51,258 bases of DNA from a virus: IMG/VR virus record IMGVR_UViG_3300032299_001400, positions 1-51,258 of that record; one strand, given 5' to 3'. The notes beneath the pieces are model-generated. The model did no database searches. It was not told the origin of the DNA and was given only the letters and a program-made list of their open reading frames with translations. Made by a program: the position numbers and the translations under genes. Below are positions 1 to 9,501 of the stretch, in pieces (within the stretch, counting starts at the first letter, position 1; the number at the start of each line of letters is the position of its first letter).

Positions 1-1
1 C

Positions 2-2815
2 CGTCCCGGTCAACTGCACCCCGATATTGATCGTCTTTGTCGCCACCTCCGGCGCAGTCCACGAGGCCAGATAGACCAGCGCCGAAGTGCTCCCCGAGGG
101 TTTCGTCGTGCGCCGCCCCGCCACCGTCAAAATGACGTTGTGCGTGCGAGGCTCCGTATTCTCCCATGTGACCAATCCATAAAGATCAAACTTGTTCGGC
201 GGCACCAGTTCGTTGCCATACACCGTCATCTGCTTGCCCGGCGCTGCCCACACGCGGTGCAGCAAACTCACCGCAACATTTTTCGGATCTTGCAAGCGCG
301 GCACCTCAACCGTGATCACCAACTGCTCATTTTTGCTGGCGAACTCGTTGGCCAAGGCAATGCTCACCACCTGCTGCCCCGCCTGCGTCTCCGCGAAGAC
401 GCCGGATAACGTGCGATTAGCGGCATCGTAGGTCAGCCCGCTCGCCGTGCCAAAACTCACCGCCACACTCGTCGCATCGACCGTATTCAACACATACGAG
501 AACGGCTGCCCCGTGATCGCGCGGACTTGCAGCACGCTCGTTACTCTTGGCTGGGGGATCGCTACGTTGACGGTCAAATCCCGCGTCGTATTGGCCAAGA
601 GGTTACTCGCCGTGATCTGCAACGTCTGCACCGGGTCCACCGAAGTAAACGCGCCGGTAATTCTTTGAGTGTCGGGCGAATAAGAAAGCCCCGTCGAAGT
701 CCCGAAGCTCACCGCGCTGGCTGTCGCATTCCTAATTACCAGTTCGTATTCGATTGGATCCCCCGCCCGAGTGTTTAAGGTTAAAGCGCCCGGCCCTGCC
801 AATATCCCGTCCGGAGTTGCGGCAGTGGCCGGAGTCGCGGGAGATCCGCTCACATCATAAGTGAAAGATGTTTTCACTGAAAGGGGCGGGAGCGCCCCCC
901 GCCCAACTGAGGTAGTGACTACCGACGTTATCGCAAACGTGCCGTTATACGCGCTCTGCGAGCATCCCACGATATTAACCAAATCACCCTGATTGAGCTG
1001 GTGCCCGGCGGGATTGCCTATACCACCACCAAGGGCCGTCACGGTCGCTGTTGTTCCATTCCTTGTTATACTCACCGGTATGTAGCTCCGCTGCCCGGTG
1101 AAGCTCGCCGAACCTCCTCCTATGAGCGGAGTCAGCACCCGAGAGGTGATCACCAGCGTCTCGGTCTTCGTGGCATACGCGTTCGCCGCCGTGAGGCTCA
1201 CGTTGTAAGTGCCCGCCGCTGTCAAAGTCCCCGCAATCCGCCGCGTGGCCGAATCATACGTCAGCCCGGTCACTGTGCCGAAGGCCACACTGAAAGTCGT
1301 CGCATCGTTCGCGGCCAGCGTGTAGGTGAACGGCAGCCCCGCCACATTATCCGCCGTGAGCGCACTAGTGAAAGCCGGGGTCACTATCGCCACGGTCACA
1401 TTCAACGTCTGCGTCGTCGTGGCATCGGCATTGCTCGCCGTCAGAGTGATCGCCTTCACCCCGCCCGAAGTGAAAGCTCCCGTGATTCGCCGAGTCGCCG
1501 AATCATAGGAAATGCCCGGCACCGAGTTGAGATTCACCTCAAAGCTCGTCGCATTCGTTGCACTGAACTGGTAGAAAAACGGAATCCCCGCCACCACCGT
1601 AGCCGTCAAAGGGCTCGTGATCACAGGCGTGGCCACATTGACCACAATCGTCACCGTCTTGGTCGTTGTGCCATAAGTATTCGTCGCACTGACCGTTATC
1701 GTCCTCGTCCCAGCCGTTGAGAATGACCCCGTGATCCGGCTCGTGCTGGAGTTGAAGGCCAATCCTGTTGTGCCGAGATTCGCCGCAACGCTCGCCACGC
1801 CGATCGGACTGGAAACGGCGACCACGTACGAAATACTATCCCCAACATTCACGGTAATCGTGTCAGGCGACGTGATTCTTGGTGCGGGAGTTCCGTTCGC
1901 CCAATACTCAAAGACGGCTACGCGGGTTTCGACCCTTGTTGCGCCGGTCCACACGCGCCCCGGAGCGCCCCTGAATAATGTCCACACATAATCACTGCGC
2001 GGCGGGGCGGGCGGTGCCGCGTTAACGGGTTGGGAAGCCAAAGTAAAAGACGCGGTCGCCTTGTAAAACCCGCCGTCCCGCAAACCTACAATGTCTCCTA
2101 AAAAATAGTTGTAGCGGGCGGGCGCACCCCGGAGGCCTTCAATTTCCGGCATGGCAGAGGTGCCGCCTGTTACTGCGTAATCGCCACGAACCACCGGATC
2201 GTCATAACCGAAATTACTTTTCAGTTTGAAACGGGCTTCGGACTGGAACCACGAAGCGTTCCCGTAAGCGATTTCGCCAATTCCTCTAATAGGCGGCGTC
2301 GTTCCGAGTGGTTCGTAACCAATAGATCCATAGGTCAGGTTGTGGCGCAATCCACTGTGAGGGGGCAACAGAAGATCGCCCACCGTTTCCGATAAAGTGA
2401 ACAAGGCGGTATTCGCCGGGATACTGCCCACCTCGCTCAAGGAAAGCGTGCGCGTGCCAGTGGCCACCGCAGAAGATTCCGAGGCGTTTTTTACTATCAC
2501 GTTGGCCGTAATTGTCCGGTTGGCGATCGAGTTGTCGCTTGCTTGCCATCGCTGTATGGGAATTCTAACGGAAGTTGCGTTGCGCTGAACCAGCGTGACC
2601 GTAGCCGGAGCGCCTGCACCCGTCACCCACACTTCAATAAAATGATTTGTCGGCTCATTATTTGTCCACGTTATCGTCGCATCGTATTGCAAGGCCGTTG
2701 TATATTCGTAACGATTTTGATTATTGGTCGGCGATGGCCCTGCCCAATATTCCTCCTTCACTTCGGAGCGAACCACCTCAGTGACACTCACATTAGTTAC
2801 CGGAGTCAGTGGCAT
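2..2815 (-). CDS. Large distal tail protein with Ig-like repeats (runs off left edge)
   Basis: An open frame of 938 codons starts at 2815 (MPLTPVTNV) and has no stop before the window edge, so the C-terminus is missing. The first ~300 residues are a beta-rich non-repeated part. After that come at least five Ig-like (putative-Ig/cadherin type) repeats marked by variants of YDSATRRITG followed by a TLxxTAxN strand. The marker lies near plus-strand positions 1731, 1490, 1240, 670 and 410. The first three are spaced about 82 residues apart; a non-Ig insert (about 800-1130) separates the third and fourth. Such repeats usually display or extend receptor-binding proteins on phage tails. The gene is last in a tail gene chain and starts 3 bases after the stop of the 252-residue protein at 2819. 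Tail adhesin is inferred. Confidence 0.8.
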   Translation of the reverse strand, partial: MPLTPVTNVSVTEVVRSEVKEEYWAGPSPTNNQNRYEYTTALQYDATITWTNNEPTNHFIEVWVTGAGAPATVTLVQRNATSVRIPIQRWQASDNSIANRTITANVIVKNASESSAVATGTRTLSLSEVGSIPANTALFTLSETVGDLLLPPHSGLRHNLTYGSIGYEPLGTTPPIRGIGEIAYGNASWFQSEARFKLKSNFGYDDPVVRGDYAVTGGTSAMPEIEGLRGAPARYNYFLGDIVGLRDGGFYKATASFTLASQPVNAAPPAPPRSDYVWTLFRGAPGRVWTGATRVETRVAVFEYWANGTPAPRITSPDTITVNVGDSISYVVAVSSPIGVASVAANLGTTGLAFNSSTSRITGSFSTAGTRTITVSATNTYGTTTKTVTIVVNVATPVITSPLTATVVAGIPFFYQFSATNATSFEVNLNSVPGISYDSATRRITGAFTSGGVKAITLTASNADATTTQTLNVTVAIVTPAFTSALTADNVAGLPFTYTLAANDATTFSVAFGTVTGLTYDSATRRIAGTLTAAGTYNVSLTAANAYATKTETLVITSRVLTPLIGGGSASFTGQRSYIPVSITRNGTTATVTALGGGIGNPAGHQLNQGDLVNIVGCSQSAYNGTFAITSVVTTSVGRGALPPLSVKTSFTYDVSGSPATPATAATPDGILAGPGALTLNTRAGDPIEYELVIRNATASAVSFGTSTGLSYSPDTQRITGAFTSVDPVQTLQITASNLLANTTRDLTVNVAIPQPRVTSVLQVRAITGQPFSYVLNTVDATSVAVSFGTASGLTYDAANRTLSGVFAETQAGQQVVSIALANEFASKNEQLVITVEVPRLQDPKNVAVSLLHRVWAAPGKQMTVYGNELVPPNKFDLYGLVTWENTEPRTHNVILTVAGRRTTKPSGSTSALVYLASWTAPEVATKTINIGVQLTGT

Positions 2816-2818
2816 AAC

Positions 2819-3577
2819 TTATTCCTTTACGCTTGAGCAGAAGTAAGCAACGAACCCACGCGGATCCGGCACGTCATTCTGCGTGTCAAAGCAGGACAAC
2901 CGCAGCCGCAGCACAAAACTGTTCCCGGTGGGCAGTTGCGCACTCACCGCGCCGATCACCCTCTCATACCTAGAAATGTCCCCCTGCCACGCCTCTTGGT
3001 TATTCACCAAAGTCCGCCGCAGCGTCACGCCCATGCTGTGCGTAGAAACGACATCCGTGACGTGGATCTGCTGGTCGATCAATGGCTCGCGCCACACGTA
3101 GGTGTCGATGTTCGGTCCCACCGGAGCGGGCGAGGATTGATCCGTCCTCATGCCGATCTCCCAGACAAAATTCCACACCGCGTCCGTATTGTTCGCCAAC
3201 AACCGCGCGCTCAACTTTCTCGTCAGCGTGAACGTCCCGCCCAGCGGCAGCGAGTTTGGCGTGAAAGCCAGCGTGTAGAGCACCCGCTCGAATGGCTCCG
3301 GGTAATACGAGTTGGTCGCCTTGTAACGCCGCACGGGGAACCAAAACCTCCCATCGCTCCCCGCAAAGCTGCCCAGCGGCAGCTTTTGGGGAGGCCACGC
3401 GCCGAAGGCCGGGAGAGTCAGCACAGATCCCGCCGTGTTTTGAAAAACCTGTGCGGCTGCCACCGCAGGCAAAGCCGTTCCATAAACCGGCGTCACCGTG
3501 GCATCATGCACCGCCGGGAGCAACCCCAAGGCCGGTGCAGGCAAGCTGCCAATTTCTTTGATGTCCTCGATGATCAT
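2819..3577 (-). CDS. Distal tail protein, C-terminal domain shared with upstream neighbour
   Basis: 252 residues, start ATG at 3577 overlapping the upstream stop by 4 bases (ATGA). I recognise no named family. The C-terminal ~130 residues resemble the C-terminus of the 881-residue neighbour: a GGTFTLTRKLSARLL-like strand, a W..Y.R segment, then LRLRLSCFD and a PDPRG motif ending in a hydrophobic strand. The neighbour has LRLTNFD and PDPRG at the same place. Shared end domains in adjacent tail genes suggest a common partner, such as a trimeric fibre knob or a tail-tip docking site. Structural tail role inferred from position. Confidence 0.75.
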   Translation of the reverse strand: MIIEDIKEIGSLPAPALGLLPAVHDATVTPVYGTALPAVAAAQVFQNTAGSVLTLPAFGAWPPQKLPLGSFAGSDGRFWFPVRRYKATNSYYPEPFERVLYTLAFTPNSLPLGGTFTLTRKLSARLLANNTDAVWNFVWEIGMRTDQSSPAPVGPNIDTYVWREPLIDQQIHVTDVVSTHSMGVTLRRTLVNNQEAWQGDISRYERVIGAVSAQLPTGNSFVLRLRLSCFDTQNDVPDPRGFVAYFCSSVKE

Positions 3578-6219
3578 AGCGTGATGTCCAATCTCGTCGG
3601 CGGCATGATCAAAGCCACTTGGCCTCTCGGATCGGGCGACGCATCATCTATATCGAAATTCGTCAACCGCAGGCGAATCGTGGCAGGCAAAGTGAAATTC
3701 CCGCCCGCCATGGTTTTCCGGTAAGCCGACCACGCACTCACCATGGTCAAAGCCTCACGCCGCACCGAGAGCGACCACCGGAACGTCTCCAGCGCGGGCG
3801 ACAGGGTGATCCGCGTCTGCCCCAGCACCACCGGGGAGGACACTTGCCCCACGGCCACCGAGCCTGAGACCGGCACTGCCTCGCACACAAGTAAGTATTG
3901 TGCCGCCACATCCACGCGCCCCACCCCGCGCGCATCGTCATCGAAAAAGTCGCCCAGCATCCGCGTGCGCAACTCACCCGCCACATTAAGCACCGCTCCC
4001 GTAGGAAGTTGTGCATCATCGAAAAACACTCTCCACAACTCGCGGTCCATCTCAGCGGGGTAATACCAGTTCCCTTCGGCGTTCACCCGGTAGAGCGCGC
4101 GGCCATCGCTGGCAAATCGCTCCCCGCTCTTGATCGTTTGCCCCTTGCGCCCACCTTCACCGGGCAAGCTCACCCCCGCCGGATTCGTGCAAAGCCAAAC
4201 AGTCCCAGCCGATTGTGACGCCTCCGGCAAGACGCTGGCCGTGCCAAACGAAAGAACATTGGACGACTGAATCGCCGGAAGCAAAATCGGCCAGCGGCCC
4301 GCCTTGACCATACTCGCGCTGCGCGCAGGCCACACCGCCGGGTCGCTCGGTATTTCTGGCTCCGCAGGAACTTTCACCTCCCCATCCGGCCCCACCTCCG
4401 CCGCTTTGCCGCGCGAGCCGGTCTTGCCCACCCCGGGAATTGAGGCGCGGTAGAGCACATTAGCCGGGAGCGCATCTTTGTCTTTCTCCAGCTTGGCATC
4501 CTCCTCTTTTTTCTTTTCTTCCGTTGCCTTGGCATCGGTCCCCTCCGGTGCCTGCTGCTGCCCTTTTTCTGGGTCCACCACAATCTGTGAAGCCAAAGTC
4601 GCAACGGAGTCCAATACCGAGATGTCGGGTAAAACCTCCCCGATGTTCGGCAAAGTAAACTCCTGCGGGGATTGGCCGCTCATCTGGCCCGCCGCACCGG
4701 CCTTCGGCAAAAGACTTTCCAACACCGCAATCCGTTGCAGCATATTTTCCAATAACGTCGTCAGCCCGACGATCTGCTCTTGCGTGTGCGTGTGGGCATC
4801 CCACTGCCTCACCGCCGGAGCACCCTGCACATAGACCAGCAATCCGTTCGATGCCGGTGCTGACGCCGTGCCAAAGGCCAACTGCACCTCATTGGCATTG
4901 GTGATCGTCGCATTGTAATCCACGCCCTCCGTCAGTGCCGTCCATGCCGCCGTGTTGTTTCGCACGATGATATTGGCGATGGCCTGCGTGTTTAGTCCGT
5001 GCGTGATCGTGAAGGAAGTGGCCGAGCCATTGCCAATTACCGACGAGTAAGTCTGCGGCCCCGTCACAATCTGATTCGCCGTGAAGGGAACATAGTCTTC
5101 CGGGTTCACCCGCAGCCAATCCACACCGGGCACGACCGCCATATCCGGCCATATCTGCGGGCGCCGCACCCGCAGCGTCGTCTGCCACAGCTTGCGCGTC
5201 ACAATGCCCGCCGATGGGTCCGCCGGATCCAGATAGAAATCCGCTTCCGCCTCGAAAGGTAAACTCAACACCTCCGCCTGCCGCAGCGCGGCGAAAAGCT
5301 CGTAACGATCCATCGGCAGATCAAACGTCCAGTCTCCCTGCGGTGCGCTGAAAACTGCCACCTGCAACTGCTCCACATCCGTCCCTGCCAGATCATCACG
5401 GAATTCGATATTCGCCACGTCCTGCTCCGGGTTGCTCACCAGCACCGATCCCAAGACCGTCCCATTCGGTAGCGTCAGCATCTTGTTGATCGCCCGCTCG
5501 ATCTGCGCCGGTCCATCCAGAGGATCCAACAAATCTGTTTTGGCAAACTGACCGTATCGAAGCTGGTAGGTTCCCCTCCAATTACGCGGAATCCGTAGCT
5601 GCTGAATCTCGTTCCATTGGTAAGTGCCGGAAGGATCCGCGCCGCCATTCACCAGTGTTGTGATCGACGGCGCATCGGGAAGCACCCGCGTCGCCGAATC
5701 GGCAAAGGCCAGCGGAGCCGCCGTCAGCCGCAATTCGTAATTCCATTTTCCCGCCACCTGCACCGCCAGAATGCGGCCAAAGCTCACCGGCTCCAGCTTG
5801 TTCGACACCACCGAAATGACCATCGCGGCACCATCCGCGCGCACGATCATATAAGACCCCGCTTCTTGAATCACCGAATAGCTTCCACCCACCGAGAGCG
5901 CATTCAGCGCCGACTCGACCTGTGTGGCCGTTGCGATATACGAGAGCGGCAGCGTTGTGTTCCCTCCCACCACCGTAGCCCCCGTTCCGATCTTCAGGCT
6001 AAACGTCCCGCCCGTGGGCCGCGCATCCACCGTTCCTACTCCGACCCGCAGGGCCGCAATATCCTGATCCTTCTCTGTAAACGCCCCGTAATACTCCAAA
6101 AACCTCAAGGCAAAACTCAAAGTGCCACCCGCCACCACTTCGGGAAACGTCACCGCTTGGCCTGCCTGATTGGCAGCGCGTCCATTGTAGAGATCAACGT
6201 AATAGAGATTGGCGCTCAC
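3574..6219 (-). CDS. Large tail fibre/baseplate-like structural protein
   Basis: 881 residues, GTG start at 6219 preceded by GAGGAG and, further up, by a GTTGAC box (6236-6241). The N-terminal third is beta-rich. Near residues 395-490 there is a domain with GNGSATSFTITHGL and AVRQWDAHTH segments, typical of phage tail-fibre modules that begin with a G.G..T.FTITHGL strand. Next comes a predicted helical coil (LLENMLQRIAVLESLLP), a lysine/glutamate-rich linker near residues 555-590, and a C-terminal domain shared with the 252-residue neighbour. The layout (globular domain, coil, charged linker, knob) fits a fibre or tail-tip protein. Exact function unknown. Confidence 0.75.
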   Translation of the reverse strand: MSANLYYVDLYNGRAANQAGQAVTFPEVVAGGTLSFALRFLEYYGAFTEKDQDIAALRVGVGTVDARPTGGTFSLKIGTGATVVGGNTTLPLSYIATATQVESALNALSVGGSYSVIQEAGSYMIVRADGAAMVISVVSNKLEPVSFGRILAVQVAGKWNYELRLTAAPLAFADSATRVLPDAPSITTLVNGGADPSGTYQWNEIQQLRIPRNWRGTYQLRYGQFAKTDLLDPLDGPAQIERAINKMLTLPNGTVLGSVLVSNPEQDVANIEFRDDLAGTDVEQLQVAVFSAPQGDWTFDLPMDRYELFAALRQAEVLSLPFEAEADFYLDPADPSAGIVTRKLWQTTLRVRRPQIWPDMAVVPGVDWLRVNPEDYVPFTANQIVTGPQTYSSVIGNGSATSFTITHGLNTQAIANIIVRNNTAAWTALTEGVDYNATITNANEVQLAFGTASAPASNGLLVYVQGAPAVRQWDAHTHTQEQIVGLTTLLENMLQRIAVLESLLPKAGAAGQMSGQSPQEFTLPNIGEVLPDISVLDSVATLASQIVVDPEKGQQQAPEGTDAKATEEKKKEEDAKLEKDKDALPANVLYRASIPGVGKTGSRGKAAEVGPDGEVKVPAEPEIPSDPAVWPARSASMVKAGRWPILLPAIQSSNVLSFGTASVLPEASQSAGTVWLCTNPAGVSLPGEGGRKGQTIKSGERFASDGRALYRVNAEGNWYYPAEMDRELWRVFFDDAQLPTGAVLNVAGELRTRMLGDFFDDDARGVGRVDVAAQYLLVCEAVPVSGSVAVGQVSSPVVLGQTRITLSPALETFRWSLSVRREALTMVSAWSAYRKTMAGGNFTLPATIRLRLTNFDIDDASPDPRGQVALIMPPTRLDITL

Positions 6220-6249
6220 CTAACTCCTCTGTCGCGTCAACTGCCGCCG

Positions 6250-6453
6250 TCAACTGCCGCCCACCTCAACGTCATCCGATGGTTCCGCCCCAAAAAATTT
6301 ATCATCAAACCCCAGCACATCGTAGGGAAACGGCGGCTCCAACCGCACCTCCGCACTGGCCGCTTGCTCCGCCTCCCGCCGGATCCGCGCCAGCTTGTTC
6401 AGCCCGAAGGCATCCGAGAGCATCAACAAACTAAAAGTATTCGAGCGCGACAT
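6250..6453 (-). CDS. Small hypothetical protein in tail gene cluster
   Basis: 67 residues with an ATG start at 6453, 3 bases after the upstream gene stop. The sequence is charged, with a helical N-terminal half (LNKLARIRREAEQAA) and an acidic C-terminus. No family recognised. The gene ends in AGT TGA, so its stop lies within a GTTGAC string (6250-6255). Same strand and tight spacing with tail genes support a real late gene. Role unknown. Confidence 0.55.
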   Translation of the reverse strand: MSRSNTFSLLMLSDAFGLNKLARIRREAEQAASAEVRLEPPFPYDVLGFDDKFFGAEPSDDVEVGGS

Positions 6454-6456
6454 ATC

Positions 6457-7413
6457 CTAAACGGTCCAGAACCGCCCCCTGTTTGATGCCGCATTGAACG
6501 CCGCCGCCAAGAGAAGCGAACTTGCCGCATTCATCGCTCCCAGCGTTGCCAACGGGGCAACCGTGTATCTGCCCACAAAAGCTGCAATCCCAGCCCCGAT
6601 GGCAAAACCCGGTATGTTGATCGGCGGTCGGTTCTTTGCCGCGTAATCCACGTTCCAAAACAGATCATGCTTCACGTAGAGTTCATACGCCGCCCCCGGC
6701 GTCGTCTCCTTCGGCGGCTCCTCACCCTCCTTGGCGGGCGGCGAGACAAAATAGAGCGTGGCCAACGGCAAATGATCGAAGCTGTCGTCTTGCGGGCCAA
6801 ATAAGACGTTCTGAGAGCCTGTGGGCGCGGCGGGCAGCTCCTTCGCCAAATTGATCCGAGGAAGCCGACCCAAGGAAAACAACGCCGTAGCGTCCCACGT
6901 CACCGTGTATTCGACAATATTGGCCAGCAAGAGATTGCCCGGAATCGACGCATCCAATTTTTGGCTCGCCCGCGCCTGACTCATAAACACAACGCACTGC
7001 AACATCTTCCGAGCGCCCGCCGCCTCCTCCGCTTGTGTCGGAACGGTGATCGTCACACCGCCACCGCGAGTGTTGATTTCCGGCTTTTCAGGATCCTTCA
7101 CCCCGAGTCGCTTGAAGAAATCCGGCGCGCTGGCCGGTTGCTCAAAGATATTATTCGGCAAAGGGATCTTGGGCCGGTCAGTCAACGGCATCCGCTTGAA
7201 AGTCGTATTGTCGCCCACCTCTTCGTCGAGTTCGTCAGATGGGGCCAGCGGTGCCTCCCCGTTCACGAAGCCAGGCTTGATCTGGATCTTCCACGATTCA
7301 TCCTCGTAAAACCCCGTGACAAACCACGGGTGCTGCCACTCACGGCTGATCTCGTCGAGGTAATACACCTCGCCCTTACCCGTTGTTCGTTTGTAAACGG
7401 CTCCATCACTCAT
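6457..7413 (-). CDS. Hypothetical tail protein with C-terminal hydrophobic segment
   Basis: 318 residues, ATG at 7413, 3 bases after the stop of the gene at 7417. The N-terminal part is beta-rich (KRTTGKGEVYYLDEISREW), with a central TWDATALFSLG segment. The last ~45 residues are hydrophobic and small-residue rich (GFAIGAGIAAFVGRY and SSLLLAAAFNAASNRG), like a membrane-active or coiled tail-tip segment. Not recognised as a named family. Its place between the tandem paralogues and the fibre-like genes suggests a tail-tip component. Confidence 0.7.
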   Translation of the reverse strand: MSDGAVYKRTTGKGEVYYLDEISREWQHPWFVTGFYEDESWKIQIKPGFVNGEAPLAPSDELDEEVGDNTTFKRMPLTDRPKIPLPNNIFEQPASAPDFFKRLGVKDPEKPEINTRGGGVTITVPTQAEEAAGARKMLQCVVFMSQARASQKLDASIPGNLLLANIVEYTVTWDATALFSLGRLPRINLAKELPAAPTGSQNVLFGPQDDSFDHLPLATLYFVSPPAKEGEEPPKETTPGAAYELYVKHDLFWNVDYAAKNRPPINIPGFAIGAGIAAFVGRYTVAPLATLGAMNAASSLLLAAAFNAASNRGRFWTV

Positions 7414-7416
7414 AAC

Positions 7417-8001
7417 TCATGCCACGTGGAAAAAGTGCCGCCAGCTTCCGCCGAACTGATTCTTGGCCGTGTTATGCCGGTAAGAAAAGTAGGCGATTTG
7501 AAATGTCTCCAGCATCCCACTCGGCATTTTCTTGATGCAGGCCAACGGCGCATAACCGTATTCCCCCGATGCGCTGTGAGGGGTTTCCGAAAACTCCACC
7601 ACCAGATTGTCCCGGGCGACCGCATCCTGACCACCGGCCACCATCTTCCCCGACTCAAGATCAATCTTCACCTTGAGCACCACCCACTGTTCATCGCCTT
7701 CCTTCCAATCGCCCTTGATTACACCCCCCCTGCTCCCACCCGTCCGCCCGCTTAGAGGAATTCCATCCGGCGTCACCGGCTCCAAGGCATTGACAAAACC
7801 CGGCGCAACCAAGGCTTCCACCTGCCCGCCCTGTAGTCCTACCGAAGAGACATACCACGCTCCGGAAAAGACGGAAGCGCCGCGCGAAGTGTAAAGAACA
7901 GTGCGCGCATTCTTGCCCGCACCGATCGTTCGGGACATCAGCCCCGCGCCTGCCATCACCTTTGGCGGTCGCCGCCTCAAAAGTATTGGAACCAAGATCA
8001 T
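7417..8001 (-). CDS. Tail-region protein, diverged third member of a tandem family
   Basis: 194 residues. I chose the internal ATG at 8001 (MILVPILLRRR) rather than the longer frame to 8049, because 8001 overlaps the upstream stop in an ATGA, as at the neighbouring junctions. It carries NARTVLYTSRGASVFSGAWY near the start and a C-terminal SYRHNTAKNQFGGSW segment. It appears to be a diverged relative of the two genes upstream (similar length and layout, W-containing C-terminus), but similarity is weak. Structural tail role inferred. Confidence 0.65.
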   Translation of the reverse strand: MILVPILLRRRPPKVMAGAGLMSRTIGAGKNARTVLYTSRGASVFSGAWYVSSVGLQGGQVEALVAPGFVNALEPVTPDGIPLSGRTGGSRGGVIKGDWKEGDEQWVVLKVKIDLESGKMVAGGQDAVARDNLVVEFSETPHSASGEYGYAPLACIKKMPSGMLETFQIAYFSYRHNTAKNQFGGSWRHFFHVA

Positions 8002-8711
8002 GCGTATTCGTAAATTTTGCGCTCCCACCCGTTCACAGAATACAGCCATTCCTCCGTTGTTTCTATCGTGCTTCCATGATCGCGGCGGTTCACCGAGGTC
8101 TTGATCCAGTTCTTCGCGCTGGCCGACAGGCCCGTATTGAGGTCGACCGGAGGATCATCCAGCTTGCCCAAAGCGGCGATGCCGCCCAACTGATTCAGTC
8201 TCCTTATTCTGAAAGTTGCGCGAGGCGAAAAAAAACTCGTCACTCCGTAAAACGGATTCAAAGCGAACTCGTTGCCATCCGCATCCACGCCATCGCGCTT
8301 GCTTTCGCCCGTAGGATCCTTTTCGGGAAAGGTCAGTTCACCCTCCTTCACTGTTCCGCTGAACTTCTCCATTATCTCCTTTATTCTCGGGTGCATTCCC
8401 AGCGGCACTTGATCCACCCCGATCGACAACTCGATCACCTCGTTTGGCGTGGCATCATCACCGCCGCCATCACCAGCTATTGCCACACCCCCCATGAACG
8501 TCCACACGATCTTGGTAAACCCACCCTGCGGATCGGTTTGCACCTCGTAGCCCGCCGCCACCACATCCGGCACCGGGCAGGCCGGGATCTTAATCTGCGG
8601 CTCGGAGTTCGGATCGACCAACTCCGTCATCGTCACCGTCAACTTGCCCGGAGGCTCCAAGCGAATCGACTCCATGATCGGCTCTGGCAGTTTTCCGATT
8701 AGCGTTCTCAT
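7998..8711 (-). CDS. Tail-region protein, tandem paralogue (middle copy)
   Basis: 237 residues from the ATG at 8711 (MRTLIGKLPEP), which forms an ATGA overlap with the upstream stop. The longer frame to 8777 would overlap the upstream gene by 70 bases and is rejected. It shares with the upstream 263-residue protein a central LNPFYGVxxF motif, a DxxG..F/V.LNPFYG context and a C-terminal NW...W..xxGxWExxIYx end. This indicates tandem duplication. Function unknown; position after the tape measure suggests distal tail. Confidence 0.7.
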   Translation of the reverse strand: MRTLIGKLPEPIMESIRLEPPGKLTVTMTELVDPNSEPQIKIPACPVPDVVAAGYEVQTDPQGGFTKIVWTFMGGVAIAGDGGGDDATPNEVIELSIGVDQVPLGMHPRIKEIMEKFSGTVKEGELTFPEKDPTGESKRDGVDADGNEFALNPFYGVTSFFSPRATFRIRRLNQLGGIAALGKLDDPPVDLNTGLSASAKNWIKTSVNRRDHGSTIETTEEWLYSVNGWERKIYEYA

Positions 8712-9499
8712 GACCCCCCCCAATAGAAAGGATCGTAAATCGCCGGTTCCCACTGGCCGAATCCGCTCAACATCCACGCCTTACGCACCCAAAACTTGTT
8801 GCCCACTTGCGAGGCATCTGCGCCCACATAAAGCCAGTTGCGGTCTGTGTAGTCGTCATTTTCGTCGCCCTGCAAGTTAGGCGGTTGTTGAATCGTCCCG
8901 ATCCCATTGAGGAGGCCATTCAGTTGCCCTTTTGTCATTTCCTCTTCCACGATGTGCATGGCGCTCACATCGTAGAAATCCTTCACTCCGTAGAATGGAT
9001 TCAGGTTGCTTACCATGTTTCCTTTGGTGTCCAGCCCTCGCCGCGTCGAACCCCCGGTCGGATCTTCCAATTCCCACTGCACTTCCCCCTCCACCACCCG
9101 CCCGTATTTCTTACCCTCCGGCGACACATAGCCGAGCCACTTGCCGATGTCCCGGTGCATCGTGATCGGCGTCTTATTCAGCGACCCATCAAAAGTAATG
9201 ACCGTGCCGTTTTGGCCGTTGGATTGGGGATACCCGGACCAACCATCTCCTTTGGAATCCACTGTCTCAAACCTCCACTCATAGGTCGCCACGCCATCTT
9301 CAAACGTCACATTGGCCCCCACCAATCCTTGACCCGTAACACTGGGTAGCTCCGTAACCTGTTTCGGCAAAGTGTTCCCGTCCCGCATCAGCCATCTTTC
9401 CCGCACGGTCGTATAAACGCGCGCCGCATTTCTTCCACGGTCCACCGTGCGAGCCAGCATCCGCTGCTCCCTGTTTCCTGAAAGCGCGAGAATTGCCAT
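8708..9499 (-). CDS. Tail-region protein, tandem paralogue (first copy)
   Basis: 263 residues, ATG at 9499, two bases after the tape-measure stop. It has a GxxxTxxTVRERW-like N-terminus, a beta-rich middle (GVATYEWRFETVDSKG), the shared LNPFYGVKDFYDVSAM motif near residue 170 and a GFGQWEPAIYDPFYWG end. In siphoviruses the gene after the tape measure commonly encodes the distal tail or minor tail protein, but no lambda gpM/gpL-like signature is visible. The annotation stays at tail-associated. Confidence 0.7.
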   Translation of the reverse strand: MAILALSGNREQRMLARTVDRGRNAARVYTTVRERWLMRDGNTLPKQVTELPSVTGQGLVGANVTFEDGVATYEWRFETVDSKGDGWSGYPQSNGQNGTVITFDGSLNKTPITMHRDIGKWLGYVSPEGKKYGRVVEGEVQWELEDPTGGSTRRGLDTKGNMVSNLNPFYGVKDFYDVSAMHIVEEEMTKGQLNGLLNGIGTIQQPPNLQGDENDDYTDRNWLYVGADASQVGNKFWVRKAWMLSGFGQWEPAIYDPFYWGGS

Positions 9500-9501
9500 G
9501 A

